NCBI RefSeq assembly: GCF_026230105.1
Contig: NW_026614274.1
Coordinates: forward strand, 103,497 to 167,496
Reading direction: 5' to 3'
DNA length: 64,000 bases
Source of the DNA: Diorhabda sublineata
Taxonomy: Eukaryota > Arthropoda > Insecta > Coleoptera > Chrysomelidae
The position numbers were made by a program, and so were the translations under genes. The notes under the pieces are model-generated. The model was not told where the DNA came from, ran no database searches, and saw nothing but the letters and a program-made list of their open reading frames with translations. How positions within the stretch are numbered: position 1 is the first letter of the stretch; each line of letters opens with the position of its first letter. Shown here piece after piece: positions 54,540 to 64,000 of the stretch.

Positions 54540-57494
54540 GATATCATCGAATAACATCGATTGAAGCCCATTGAGGTCAACTGTCACTTTGTAATAATTG
54601 AAAATTTTCAAAGTCTATCGTCTATCTTCCTAATTTGAAGTCGAATTTCAACATTTCTCATATATTTGAGTGAGTTTGCATCTAACTTTGTCAGATATCA
54701 TCGAATAACATCCATTGAAGCCCATTGAGGTCAACTGTCACTTTGTAATAATTGAAAATTTTCAAAGTCTATCTTCCTAATTTGAAGTCGCATTTCAACA
54801 TTTCTCATATATTTGAGTGAGTTTGCATCTAACTTTGTCAGATATCATCGAATAACATCGATTGAAGCCCATTGAGGTCAACTGTCACTTTGTAATAATT
54901 GAAAATTTTCAAAGTCTATCTTCCTAATTTGAAGTCGAATTTCAACATTTCTCATATATTTGAGTGAGTTTGCATCTAACTTTGTCAGATATCATCGAAT
55001 AACATCCATTGAAGCCCATTGAGGTCAACTGTCACTTTGTAATAATTGAAAATTTTCAAAGTCTATCTCCTAATTTGAAGTCGAATTTCAACATTTCTCA
55101 TATATTTGAGTGAGTTTGCATCTAACTTTGTCAGATATCATCGAATAACATCGATTGAAGCCCATTGAGGTCAACTGTCACTTTGTAATAATTGAAAATT
55201 TTCAAAGTCTATCTTCCTAATTTGAAGTCGAATTTCAACATTTCTCATATATTTGAGTGAGTTTGCATCTAACTTTGTCAGATATCATCGAATAACATCC
55301 ATTGAAGCCCATTGAGGTCAACTGTCACTTTGTAATAATTGAAAATTTTCAAAGTCTATCTCCTAATTTGAAGTCGAATTTCAACATTTCTCATATATTC
55401 GAGTGAGTTTGCATCTAACTTTGTCAGATATCATCGAATAACATCGATTGAAGCCCATTGAGGTCAACTGTCACTTTGTAATAATTGAAAATTTTCAAAG
55501 TCTATCTTCCTAATTTGAAGTCGAATTTCAACATTTCTCATATATTTGAGTGAGTTTGCATCTAACTTTGTCAGATATCATCGAATAACATCCATTGAAG
55601 CCCATTGAGGTCAACTGTCACTTTGTAATAATTGAAAATTTTCAAAGTCTATCTTCCTAATTTGAAGTCGAATTTCAACATTTCTCATATATTTGAGTGA
55701 GTTTGCATCTAACTTTGTCAGATATCATCGAATAACATCGATTGAAGCCCATTGAGGTCAACTGTCACTTTGTAATAATTGAAAATTTTCAAAGTCTATC
55801 GTCTATCTTCCTAATTTGAAGTCGAATTTCAACATTTCTCATATATTTGAGTGAGTTTGCATCTAACTTTGTCAGATATCATCGAATAACATCCATTGAA
55901 GCCCATTGAGGTCAACTGTCACTTTGTAATAATTGAAAATTTTCAAAGTCTATCTTCCTAATTTGAAGTCGAATTTCAACATTTCTCATATATTTGAGTG
56001 AGTTTGCATCTAACTTTGTCAGATATCATCGAATAACATCCATTGAAGCCCATTGAGGTCAACTGTCACTTTGTAATAATTGAAAATTTTCAAAGTCTAT
56101 CTCCTAATTTGAAGTCGAATTTCAACATTTCTCATATATTTGAGTGAGTTTGCATCTAACTTTGTCAGATATCATCGAATAACATCGATTGAAGCCCATT
56201 GAGGTCAACTGTCACTTTGTAATAATTGAAAATTTTCAAAGTCTATCTTCCTAATTTGAAGTCGAATTTCAACATTTCTCATATATTTGAGTGAGTTTGC
56301 ATCTAACTTTGTCAGATATCATCGAATAACATCCATTGAAGCCCATTGAGGTCAACTGTCACTTTGTAATAATTGAAAATTTTCAAAGTCTATCTCCTAA
56401 TTTGAAGTCGAATTTCAACATTTCTCATATATTCGAGTGAGTTTGCATCTAACTTTGTCAGATATCATCGAATAACATCGATTGAAGCCCATTGAGGTCA
56501 ACTGTCACTTTGTAATAATTGAAAATTTTCAAAGTCTATCTTCCTAATTTGAAGTCGAATTTCAACATTTCTCATATATTTGAGTGAGTTTGCATCTAAC
56601 TTTGTCAGATATCATCGAATAACATCCATTGAAGCCCATTGAGGTCAACTGTCACTTTGTAATAATTGAAAATTTTCAAAGTCTATCTTCCTAATTTGAA
56701 GTCGAATTTCAACATTTCTCATATATTTGAGTGAGTTTGCATCTAACTTTGTCAGATATCATCGAATAACATCGATTGAAGCCCATTGAGGTCAACTGTC
56801 ACTTTGTAATAATTGAAAATTTTCAAAGTCTATCGTCTATCTTCCTAATTTGAAGTCGAATTTCAACATTTCTCATATATTTGAGTGAGTTTGCATCTAA
56901 CTTTGTCAGATATCATCGAATAACATCCATTGAAGCCCATTGAGGTCAACTGTCACTTTGTAATAATTGAAAATTTTCAAAGTCTATCTTCCTAATTTGA
57001 AGTCGAATTTCAACATTTCTCATATATTTGAGTGAGTTTGCATCTAACTTTGTCAGATATCATCGAATAACATCCATTGAAGCCCATTGAGGTCAACTGT
57101 CACTTTGTAATAATTGAAAATTTTCAAAGTCTATCTCCTAATTTGAAGTCGAATTTCAACATTTCTCATATATTTGAGTGAGTTTGCATCTAACTTTGTC
57201 AGATATCATCGAATAACATCCATTGAAGCCCATTGAGGTCAACTGTCACTTTGTAATAATTGAAAATTTTCAAAGTCTATCTCCTAATTTGAAGTCGAAT
57301 TTCAACATTTCTCATATATTTGAGTGAGTTTGCATCTAACTTTGTCAGATATCATCGAATAACATCCATTGAAGCCCATTGAGGTCAACTGTCACTTTGT
57401 AATAATTGAAAATTTTCAAAGTCTATCTTCCTAATTTGAAGTCGAATTTCAACATTTCTCATATATTTGAGTGAGTTTGCATCTAACTTTGTCA
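54540..57494 (+). repeat. 20-monomer HOR (2,955 bp), copy 2
   Basis: This copy has the same 8+7+5 arrangement, with 154-bp units at 54540, 55721, 56755 and the next at 57495. The single TCGCATTTC unit at 54786 is exactly 2,955 bp after its counterpart at 51831. I saw none of copy 1's private changes here, so by eye the copies differ at about eight positions in 2,955 bp, far fewer than unrelated monomers do. Upstream, 48622-51584 shows 4, 8, 6 and 2-monomer intervals between 154-bp units, with an 8-unit segment of the same order (49216-50396). Confidence 0.9.
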
Positions 57495-58527
57495 GATATC
57501 ATCGAATAACATCCATTGAAGCCCATTGAGGTCAACTGTCACTTTGTAATAATTGAAAATTTTCAAAGTCTATCGTCTATCTTCCTAATTTGAAGTCGAA
57601 TTTCAACATTTCTCATATATTTGAGTGAGTTTGCATCTAACTTTGTCAGATATCATCGAATAACATCCATTGAAGCCCATTGAGGTCAACTGTCACTTTG
57701 TAATAATTGAAAATTTTCAAAGTCTATCTTCCTAATTTGAAGTCGAATTTCAACATTTCTCATATATTTGAGTGAGTTTGCATCTAACTTTGTCAGATAT
57801 CATCGAATAACATCCATTGAAGCCCATTGAGGTCAACTGTCACTTTGTAATAATTGAAAATTTTCAAAGTCTATCTCCTAATTTGAAGTCGAATTTCAAC
57901 ATTTCTCATATATTTGAGTGAGTTTGCATCTAACTTTGTCAGATATCATCGAATAACATCCATTGAAGCCCATTGAGGTCAACTGTCACTTTGTAATAAT
58001 TGAAAATTTTCAAAGTCTATCTCCTAATTTGAAGTCGAATTTCAACATTTCTCATATATTTGAGTGAGTTTGCATCTAACTTTGTCAGATATCATCGAAT
58101 AACATCCATTGAAGCCCATTGAGGTCAACTGTCACTTTGTAATAATTGAAAATTTTCAAAGTCTATCTTCCTAATTTGAAGTCGAATTTCAACATTTCTC
58201 ATATATTTGAGTGAGTTTGCATCTAACTTTGTCAGATATCATCGAATAACATCCATTGAAGCCCATTGAGGTCAACTGTCACTTTGTAATAATTGAAAAT
58301 TTTCAAAGTCTATCTCCTAATTTGAAGTCGAATTTCAACATTTCTCATATATTTGAGTGAGTTTGCATCTAACTTTGTCAGATATCATCGAATAACATCC
58401 ATTGAAGCCCATTGAGGTCAACTGTCACTTTGTAATAATTGAAAATTTTCAAAGTCTATCTTCCTAATTTGAAGTCGAATTTCAACATTTCTCATATATT
58501 TGAGTGAGTTTGCATCTAACTTTGTCA
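57495..58527 (+). repeat. Partial or rearranged HOR copy after copy 2
   Basis: After the 154-bp unit at 57495 the array does not continue with the expected 8-monomer segment. It instead shows seven monomers (1,033 bp) to the next 154-bp unit: TTCC, CTCC, CTCC, TTCC, CTCC, TTCC and then the 154-bp unit. This resembles the 5-monomer segment extended by two units. The HOR register is therefore lost here, at the edge of the homogeneous core. Confidence 0.75.
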
Positions 58528-61500
58528 GATATCATCGAATAACATCGATTGAAGCCCATTGAGGTCAACTGTCACTTTGTAATAATTGAAAATTTTCAAA
58601 GTCTATCGTCTATCTTCCTAATTTGAAGTCGAATTTCAACATTTCTCATATATTTGAGTGAGTTTGCATCTAACTTTGTCAGATATCATCGAATAACATC
58701 CATTGAAGCTCATTGAGGTCAACTGTCACTTTGTAATAATTGAAAATTTTCAAAGTCTATCTTCCTAATTTGAAGTCGAATTTCAACATTTCTCATATAT
58801 TTGAGTGAGTTTGCATCTAACTTTGTCAGATATCATCGAATAACATCCATTGAAGCCCATTGAGGTCAACTGTCACTTTGTAATAATTGAAAATTTTCAA
58901 AGTATATCTCCTAATTTGAAGTCGAATTTCAACATTTCTCATATATTTGAGTGAGTTTGCATCTAACTTTGTCAGATATCATCGAATAACATCGATTGAA
59001 GCCCATTGAGGTCAACTGTCACTTTGTAATAATTGAAAATTTTCAGAGTCTATCTTCCTAATTTGAAGACGAATTTAAACATTTTTCATATATTTGAGTG
59101 AGTGTGCATCTAACTTTGTCAGATATCATCGAATAACATCCATTGAAGCCCATTGAGGTCAACTGTCACTTTGTAATAATTGAAAATTTTCAAAGTCTAT
59201 CTTCCTAATTTGAAGTCGAATTTCAACATTTCTCATATATTCGAGTGAGTTTGCATCTAACTTTGTCAGATATCATCGATAACATCCATTGAAGCCCATT
59301 GAGGTCAACTGTCACTTTGTAATAATTGAAAATTTTCAAAGTATATCTCCTAATTTGAAGTCGAATTTCAACATTTCTCATATATTTGAGTGAGTTTGCA
59401 TCTAACTTTGTCAGATATCATCGACTAACATCGATTGAAGCCCATTGAGGTCAACTGTCACTTTGTAATAATTGAAAATTTTCAAAGTCTATCTTCCTAA
59501 TTTGAAGTCGAATTTCAACATTTCTCATATATTTGAGTGAGTTTGCATCTAACTTTGTCAGATATCATCGAATAACATCCATTGAAGCCCATTGAGGTCA
59601 ACTGTCACTTTGTAATAATTGAAAATTTTCAAAGTCTATCTCCTAATTTGAAGTCGAATTTCAACATTTCTCATATATTTGAGTGAGTTTGCATCTAACT
59701 TTGTCAGATATCATCGAATAACATCCATTGAAGCCAATTGAGGTCAACTGTCACTTTGTAATAATTGAAAATTTTCAAAGTCTATCTTCCTAATTTGAAG
59801 TCGCATTTCAACATTTCTCATATATTCGAGTGAGTTTGCATCTAACTTTGTCAGATATCATCGAATAACATCCATTGAAGCCCATTGAGGTCAACTGTCA
59901 CTTTGTAATAATTGAAAATTTTCAAAGTCTATCTTCCTAATTTGAAGTCGAATTTCAACATTTCTCATATATTTGAGTGAGTTTGCATCTAACTTTGTCA
60001 GATATCATCGAATAACATCCATTGAAGCCCATTGAGGTCAACTGTCACTTTGTAATAATTGAAAATTTTCAAAGTCTATCTTCCTAATTTGAAGTCGAAT
60101 TTCAACGTTTCTCATATATTTGAGTGAGTATGCATCTAACTTTGTCAGATATCATCGAATAACATCCATTGAAGCCCATTGAGGTCAACTGTCACTTTGT
60201 AATAATTGAAAATTTTCAAAGTCTATCTCCTAATTTGAAGTCGAATTTCAACATTTCTCATATATTTGAGTGAGTTTGCATCTAACTTTGTCAGATATCA
60301 TCGAATAACATCCATTGAAGCCCATTGAGGTCAACTGTCACTTTGTAATAATTGAAAATTTTCAAAGTCTATCTTCCTAATTTGAAGTCGAATTTAAACA
60401 TTTTTCATATATTTGAGTGAGTGTGCATCTAACTTTGTCAGATATCATCGAATAACATCCATTGAAGCCCATTGAGGTCAACTGTCACTTTGTAATAATT
60501 GAAAATTTTCAAAGTCTATCTCCTAATTTGAAGTCGAATTTCAACATTTCTCATATATTTGAGTGAGTTTGCATCTAACTTTGTCAGATATCATCGAATA
60601 ACATCCATTGAAGCCAATTGAGGTCAACTGTCACTTTGTAATAATTGAAAATTTTCAAAGTCTATCTTCCTAATTTGAAGTCGCATTTCAACATTTCTCA
60701 TATATTCGAGTGAGTTTGCATCTAACTTTGTCAGATATCATCGAATAACATCCATTGAAGCCCATTGAGGTCAACTGTCACTTTGTAATAATTGAAAATT
60801 TTCAAAGTCTATCTTCCTAATTTGAAGTCAAATTTCAACATTTCTCATATATTTGAGTGAGTTTGCATCTAACTTTGTCAGATATCATCGAATAACATCC
60901 ATTGAAGCCCATTGAGGTCAACTGTCACTTTGTAATAATTGAAAATTTTCAAAGTATATCTCCTAATTTGAAGTCGAATTTCAACATTTCTCATATATTT
61001 GAGTGAGTTTGCATCTAACTTTGTCAGATATCATCGAATAACATCGATTGAAGCCCATTGAGGTCAACTGTCACTTTGTAATAATTGAAAATTTTCAGAG
61101 TCTATCTTCCTAATTTGAAGTCGCATTTTAACATTTCTCATATATTCGAGTGTGTTTGCATCTAACTTTGTCAGATATCATCGAATAACATCCATTGAAG
61201 CCCATTGAGGTCAACTGTCACTTTGTAATAATTGAAAATTTTCAAAGTCTATCTTCCTAATTTGAAGTCGAATTTAAACATTTTTCATATATTTGAGTGA
61301 GTGTGCATCTAACTTTGTCAGATATCATCGAATAACATCCATTGAAGCCCATTGAGGTCAACTGTCACTTTGTAATAATTGAAAATTTTCAAAGTCTATC
61401 TCCTAATTTGAAGTCGAATTTCAACATTTCTCATATATTTGAGTGAGTTTGCATCTAACTTTGTCAGATATCATCGAATAACATCCATTGAAGCTCATTG

Positions 61501-64000
61501 AGGTCAACTGTCACTTTGTAATAATTGAAAATTTTCAAAGTCTATCTTCCTAATTTGAAGTCGAATTTAAACATTTTTCATATATTTGAGTGAGTGTGCA
61601 TCTAACTTTGTCAGATATCATCGAATAACATCCATTGAAGCCCATTGAGGTCAACTGTCACTTTGTAATAATTGAAAATTTTCAAAGTCTATCTCCTAAT
61701 TTGAAGTCGAATTTCAACATTTCTCATATATTTGAGTGAGTTTGCATCTAACTTTGTCAGATATCATCGAATAACATCCATTGAAGCCAATTGAGGTCAA
61801 CTGTCACTTTGTAATAATTGAAAATTTTCAAAGTCTATCTTCCTAATTTGAAGTCGCATTTCAACATTTCTCATATATTCGAGTGAGTTTGCATCTAACT
61901 TTGTCAGATATCATCGAATAACATCCATTGAAGCCCATTGAGGTCAACTGTCACTTTGTAATAATTGAAAATTTTCAAAGTCTATCTTCCTAATTTGAAG
62001 TCGAATTTCAACATTTCTCATATATTTGAGTGAGTTTGCATCTAACTTTGTCAGATATCATCGAATAACATCCATTGAAGCCCATTGAGGTCAACTGTCA
62101 CTTTGTAATAATTGAAAATTTTCAAAGTATATCTCCTAATTTGAAGTCGAATTTCAACATTTCTCATATATTTGAGTGAGTTTGCATCTAACTTTGTCAG
62201 ATATCATCGAATAACATCGATTGAAGCCCATTGAGGTCAACTGTCACTTTGTAATAATTGAAAATTTTCAGAGTCTATCTTCCTAATTTGAAGTCGCATT
62301 TTAACATTTCTCATATATTCGAGTGTGTTTGCATCTAACTTTGTCAGATATCATCGAATAACATCCATTGAAGCCCATTGAGGTCAACTGTCACTTTGTA
62401 ATAATTGAAAATTTTCAAAGTCTATCTCCTAATTTGAAGTCGAATTTCAACATTTCTCATATATTTGAGTGAGTTTGCATCTAACTTTGTCAGATATCAT
62501 CGAATAACATCCATTGAAGCCCATTGAGGTCAACTGTCACTTTGTAATAATTGAAAATTTTCAAAGTCTATCTTCCTAATTTGAAGTCGAATTTCAACAT
62601 TTCTCATATATTTGAGTGAGTTTGCATCTAACTTTGTCAGATATCATCGAATAACATCGATTGAAGCCCATTGAGGTCAACTGTCACTTTGTAATAATTG
62701 AAAATTTTCAAAGTCTATCGTCTATCTTCCTAATTTGAAGTCGAATTTCAACATTTCTCATATATTTGAGTGAGTTTGCATCTAACTTTGTCAGATATCA
62801 TCGAATAACATCCATTGAAGCTCATTGAGGTCAACTGTCACTTTGTAATAATTGAAAATTTTCAAAGTCTATCTTCCTAATTTGAAGTCGAATTTCAACA
62901 TTTCTCATATATTTGAGTGAGTTTGCATCTAACTTTGTCAGATATCATCGAATAACATCCATTGAAGCCCATTGAGGTCAACTGTCACTTTGTAATAATT
63001 GAAAATTTTCAAAGTATATCTCCTAATTTGAAGTCGAATTTCAACATTTCTCATATATTTGAGTGAGTTTGCATCTAACTTTGTCAGATATCATCGAATA
63101 ACATCGATTGAAGCCCATTGAGGTCAACTGTCACTTTGTAATAATTGAAAATTTTCAGAGTCTATCTTCCTAATTTGAAGTCGAATTTAAACATTTTTCA
63201 TATATTTGAGTGAGTGTGCATCTAACTTTGTCAGATATCATCGAATAACATCCATTGAAGCCCATTGAGGTCAACTGTCACTTTGTAATAATTGAAAATT
63301 TTCAAAGTCTATCTTCCTAATTTGAAGTCGAATTTCAACATTTCTCATATATTCGAGTGAGTTTGCATCTAACTTTGTCAGATATCATCGATAACATCCA
63401 TTGAAGCCCATTGAGGTCAACTGTCACTTTGTAATAATTGAAAATTTTCAAAGTATATCTCCTAATTTGAAGTCGAATTTCAACATTTCTCATATATTTG
63501 AGTGAGTTTGCATCTAACTTTGTCAGATATCATCAACTGACATCGATTGAAGCCCATTGAGGTCAACTGTCACTTTGTAATAATTGAAAATTTTCAAAGT
63601 CTATCTTCCTAATTTGAAGTCGAATTTCAACATTTCTCATATATTTGAGTGAGTTTGCATCTAACTTTGTCAGATATCATCGAATAACATCCATTGAAGC
63701 CCATTGAGGTCAACTGTCACTTTGTAATAATTGAAAATTTTCAAAGTCTATCTCCTAATTTGAAGTCGAATTTCAACATTTCTCATATATTTGAGTGAGT
63801 TTGCATCTAACTTTGTCAGATATCATCGAATAACATCCATTGAAGCTCATTGAGGTCAACTGTCACTTTGTAATAATTGAAAATTTTCAAAGTCTATCTT
63901 CCTAATTTGAAGTCGAATTTAAACATTTTTCATATATTTGAGTGAGTGTGCATCTAACTTTGTCAGATATCATCGAATAACATCCATTGAAGCCCATTGA
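58528..64000 (+). repeat. Array domain 5: diverged right flank
   Basis: New variants appear: TCGAATTTAAACATTTTTC with GAGTGTGCATC, AAAGTATATCTCC, TTTCAGAGTC, GAAGCCAATTG, and 146-bp units with CATCGATAACATC. The block from 58528 to about 59725 recurs at 62640 to about 63837 at an offset of 4,112 bp (154-bp units at 58601/62713, CATCGATAAC at 59274/63386, and a CATCGACTAAC site at 59421 matching 63533). The later copy has two extra changes there (TCAACTGAC). GAAGCCAATTG units at 59731, 60611 and 61784 mark further 6- and 8-monomer repeats. The array continues past the end of the window. Confidence 0.8.

Larger units (their letters stand above)
46200..58527 (+). repeat. Array domain 4: homogeneous HOR core
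   Basis: Here almost all monomers are of one type (TCGAATTTC, TCTCATATATTTGAG, GAAGCCC). They differ mainly by CATCCATTG or CATCGATTG, by 147-bp TTCC or 146-bp CTCC units, and by the periodic 154-bp units. Private substitutions are rare compared with domain 1. The 146-bp CTCC units are far more common here than in domains 1-2. This is the expected look of the most recently amplified part of an array. Confidence 0.8.
48622..62793 (+). repeat. 154-bp monomers with 7-bp tandem duplication
   Basis: Thirteen monomers read AAGTCTATCGTCTATCTTCC, a tandem duplication of GTCTATC that lengthens the unit to 154 bp. They start at 48622, 49216, 50397 (which also lacks one A), 51284, 51585, 52766, 53800, 54540, 55721, 56755, 57495, 58528 and 62640. 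All but one carry CATCGATTG; the exception, 57495, has CATCCATTG. The rare insertion probably arose once, was spread by amplification, and is an excellent marker of HOR boundaries. It is absent before 48.6 kb. Confidence 0.95.
1..64000 (+). repeat. Satellite DNA array, 147-bp monomer
   Basis: The sequence GATATCATCGAATAACATC recurs every 147 bp from position 1 (148, 295, 442 and so on) to 63966, always in the same orientation. I estimate about 435 complete monomers. The monomer has roughly 31% GC. Length variants I measured are 135, 144, 145, 146, 149 and 154 bp. Most units differ from one another at only a few positions, and the same variants recur in many units, as expected for a family evolving by unequal crossover or amplification. 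No unique sequence, transposon or gene interrupts the array, and neither edge is in the window. Arrays of this size and purity are known from centromeric, pericentromeric and subtelomeric heterochromatin of eukaryotes. A centromeric role is plausible but cannot be shown from sequence alone. Confidence 0.98.

Noticed and set aside
1..64000. CRISPR array
   Set aside because: The repeats are directly adjacent 147-bp units with no unique spacers between them.
1..64000. CENP-B box in the monomer
   Set aside because: TTCGAGTGAGTTTGC in TATTCGAG units matches the TTCG-N4-A half of the core but lacks the required CGGG, and many units have TTTG instead of TTCG. I do not call it a box.
1..64000. Plasmid or phage iterons at a bacterial origin
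   Set aside because: The copy number (about 435) and unit length (147 bp) are far beyond iteron arrays, and there is no replication gene or coding sequence at all.
1..64000. Promoter-like TATA stretches (CATATATT, GTAATAATT)
   Set aside because: They recur in every monomer as part of an AT-rich satellite, with no transcript or gene to support them.
1..64000. Transposon terminal repeats or LTRs
   Set aside because: No non-satellite sequence, target-site duplication or inverted unit was seen; all multi-kilobase repeats are in-phase sets of monomers.
1..64000. Naming the species or satellite family
   Set aside because: I do not recognise the monomer with certainty, and short AT-rich similarities to legume or other satellites would be guesswork. 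A search of the monomer against satellite and genome collections would decide it.

Overview
The whole 64 kb window is one uninterrupted tandem array of an AT-rich satellite DNA. The common monomer is 147 bp and about 31% GC (46 G/C in the monomer I tallied). Every unit runs head to tail in the same orientation. Numbering from the GATATC at position 1, the last monomer start I can place is 63966. Correcting for the indels I noticed by eye, that gives about 435 complete monomers plus a 35-bp partial one. I see no protein-coding gene, RNA gene, transposon, CRISPR array or unique flanking sequence, and the array runs off both ends. This points to a eukaryotic heterochromatic or centromeric/pericentromeric locus. 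The sequence does not tell me the species, and I do not recognise the monomer as a named satellite family.

The array is not uniform. Shared point variants and small indels mark nested higher-order repeats (HORs), which divide the window into five domains. (1) About 1-18.9 kb is a heterogeneous mosaic with a 6-monomer (882 bp) unit repeated at 1176-4115. A large block at about 3.2-8.4 kb recurs at about 10.0-14.7 kb, and part of it recurs again at 15-17 kb. (2) About 18.9-34.3 kb holds a 29-monomer HOR of 4,263 bp, anchored at 22768, 27031 and 31294, with single-monomer gains and losses inside it. (3) About 34.3-46.2 kb has local 7-monomer (1,026 bp) and 12-monomer (1,761 bp) tandem duplications. 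(4) About 46.2-58.5 kb is the most homogeneous domain, with a 20-monomer HOR of 2,955 bp (8+7+5 monomers) delimited by 154-bp monomers that carry a 7-bp tandem duplication. (5) About 58.5-64.0 kb is a related but more divergent domain in which a 1.2 kb block recurs at an offset of 4,112 bp.

The features most worth a second look are these: the modal monomer equals the nucleosome core length; short dyads recur at about 30-bp spacing inside the monomer, including a perfect 14-bp palindrome; variants that complete a second palindrome have been amplified; HORs of very different size and apparent age lie side by side; and hybrid monomers record unequal crossover. No gene-based system is present. 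All positions and comparisons were made by eye, so domain borders are approximate.
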